Origin: Limousia pullorum
Lineage (GTDB): Bacteria > Bacillota > Clostridia > Oscillospirales > Acutalibacteraceae
Direction: 5' to 3'
Length of the DNA stretch: 12,937 nt
Assembly: GCA_018714545.1 (NCBI GenBank)
Contig: DVNG01000028.1
Coordinates: 1-12,937 of the forward strand
Shown here: positions 12,594 to 12,937 of the stretch, one piece after another
How the letters are laid out: every line of letters begins with the position of its first letter
Numbering within the stretch: the stretch's first letter is position 1
Program-made: the position numbers and the translations under genes
Notes under the pieces: model-generated
The model's database searches: none
What the model saw: the letters and a program-made list of their open reading frames with translations, nothing else
Told to the model about the DNA's origin: nothing

Positions 12594-12937
12594 TCATTCC
12601 GCTGAATAAAATTCCATTGATACACCGGAGTCAAAAACAAGCACATCCTTTGGCATTTTTGAAATCTTATGTACAACATACATATCCCCGGTAGAACCTG
12701 CGATATTATAAATCTGAATCAGGTATATCACCCAAAACCATTCAATACCGCAAATCAGATTAAGTATCATAAGCACCACGCCCCAAATCATCATGGGAGC
12801 CAGCGCAGTAACAATGTACATATTTTTATTGAAATAATCCTTGCTGCCGGCATATGCATACAAGAGAGAAAATCCGTATTTAACGGTCTTTGAACCGAAA
12901 AATTTCATTGCCATTCCATGGACAAGTTCATGCAATA
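12594..12937 (-). CDS. DUF3267-type putative membrane zincin, C-terminal part
   Basis: This leftward gene enters from the right edge; its N-terminus is outside the window. The visible 114 codons start within LHELVHGMAMKFFG, which contains an HExxH zinc motif. Two hydrophobic segments follow (TALAPMMIWGVVLMILNLIC and the WFWVIYLIQIYNIAG stretch), then NIAGSTGDMYVV, where Asn and Asp may supply further ligand or structural residues, and the tail DSGVSMEFY. This arrangement fits the DUF3267 family of predicted membrane metalloproteases, distantly similar to site-2 proteases; no substrate is known. The codon at 12935 is TTG, read inside the protein, not a start. It ends just upstream of the alaS promoter. 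Confidence 0.75.
   Translation of the reverse strand, partial: LHELVHGMAMKFFGSKTVKYGFSLLYAYAGSKDYFNKNMYIVTALAPMMIWGVVLMILNLICGIEWFWVIYLIQIYNIAGSTGDMYVVHKISKMPKDVLVFDSGVSMEFYSAE

Overview
The window looks like a chromosomal segment of a low-GC Gram-positive anaerobe, most likely a clostridium of the Ruminococcus/Oscillospiraceae type (inference). The reasons are A/T-rich DNA with strong AGGAGG-type ribosome sites, near-consensus housekeeping promoters, two T-box leaders, a lipoprotein-type ABC binding protein, and a secreted protein ending in a type I dockerin. No tRNA, rRNA, CRISPR array, insertion sequence or phage gene is visible. The content is mostly conserved housekeeping genes.

Left part (1-3810). 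A site-2-protease-type membrane metalloprotease is cut by the left edge and reads leftward. Rightward come rpmB (ribosomal protein L28) as a single-gene unit, then a two-gene operon of a DUF1836 DNA-binding protein and a single-pass SPFH/band 7 membrane protein, overlapping by ATGA. Next is the classic rpsF-ssb-rpsR cluster (S6, single-strand DNA-binding protein, S18), with a structured leader and a terminator at its end. Both L28 and S18 keep zinc-type cysteine motifs.

Middle part (3811-8434), all leftward. An iron-type alcohol dehydrogenase closely matching lactaldehyde reductase FucO has its own promoter and a palindrome over the -10. Upstream of it is a three-gene ABC importer (lipoprotein, permease, ATPase) of the TrpXYZ type. 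It is preceded by a T-box leader whose deduced specifier codon is UGG (tryptophan), so leader and transporter family agree on the substrate. Between the T-box terminator and trpX lies an 11-codon reading frame with its own ribosome site and one Trp codon. It may be a second, translational tryptophan sensor like the rtpLP leader peptide of Bacillus subtilis. This is the most interesting candidate in the window.

Right part (8435-12937), also leftward. It holds a secreted BspA-type leucine-rich-repeat protein with a C-terminal dockerin, then alaS (alanyl-tRNA synthetase) under a second T-box whose deduced specifier is GCC (alanine), and finally the 3' end of a DUF3267-type membrane zincin cut by the right edge.

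The regulatory theme is sensing of uncharged tRNA: tRNA-Trp controls tryptophan uptake and tRNA-Ala controls AlaRS. The promoters of both T-boxes and of the DUF1836 operon are exact TTGACA-N17-TATAAT. Identifications rest on reading the sequence and recognising family motifs; no searches were run.
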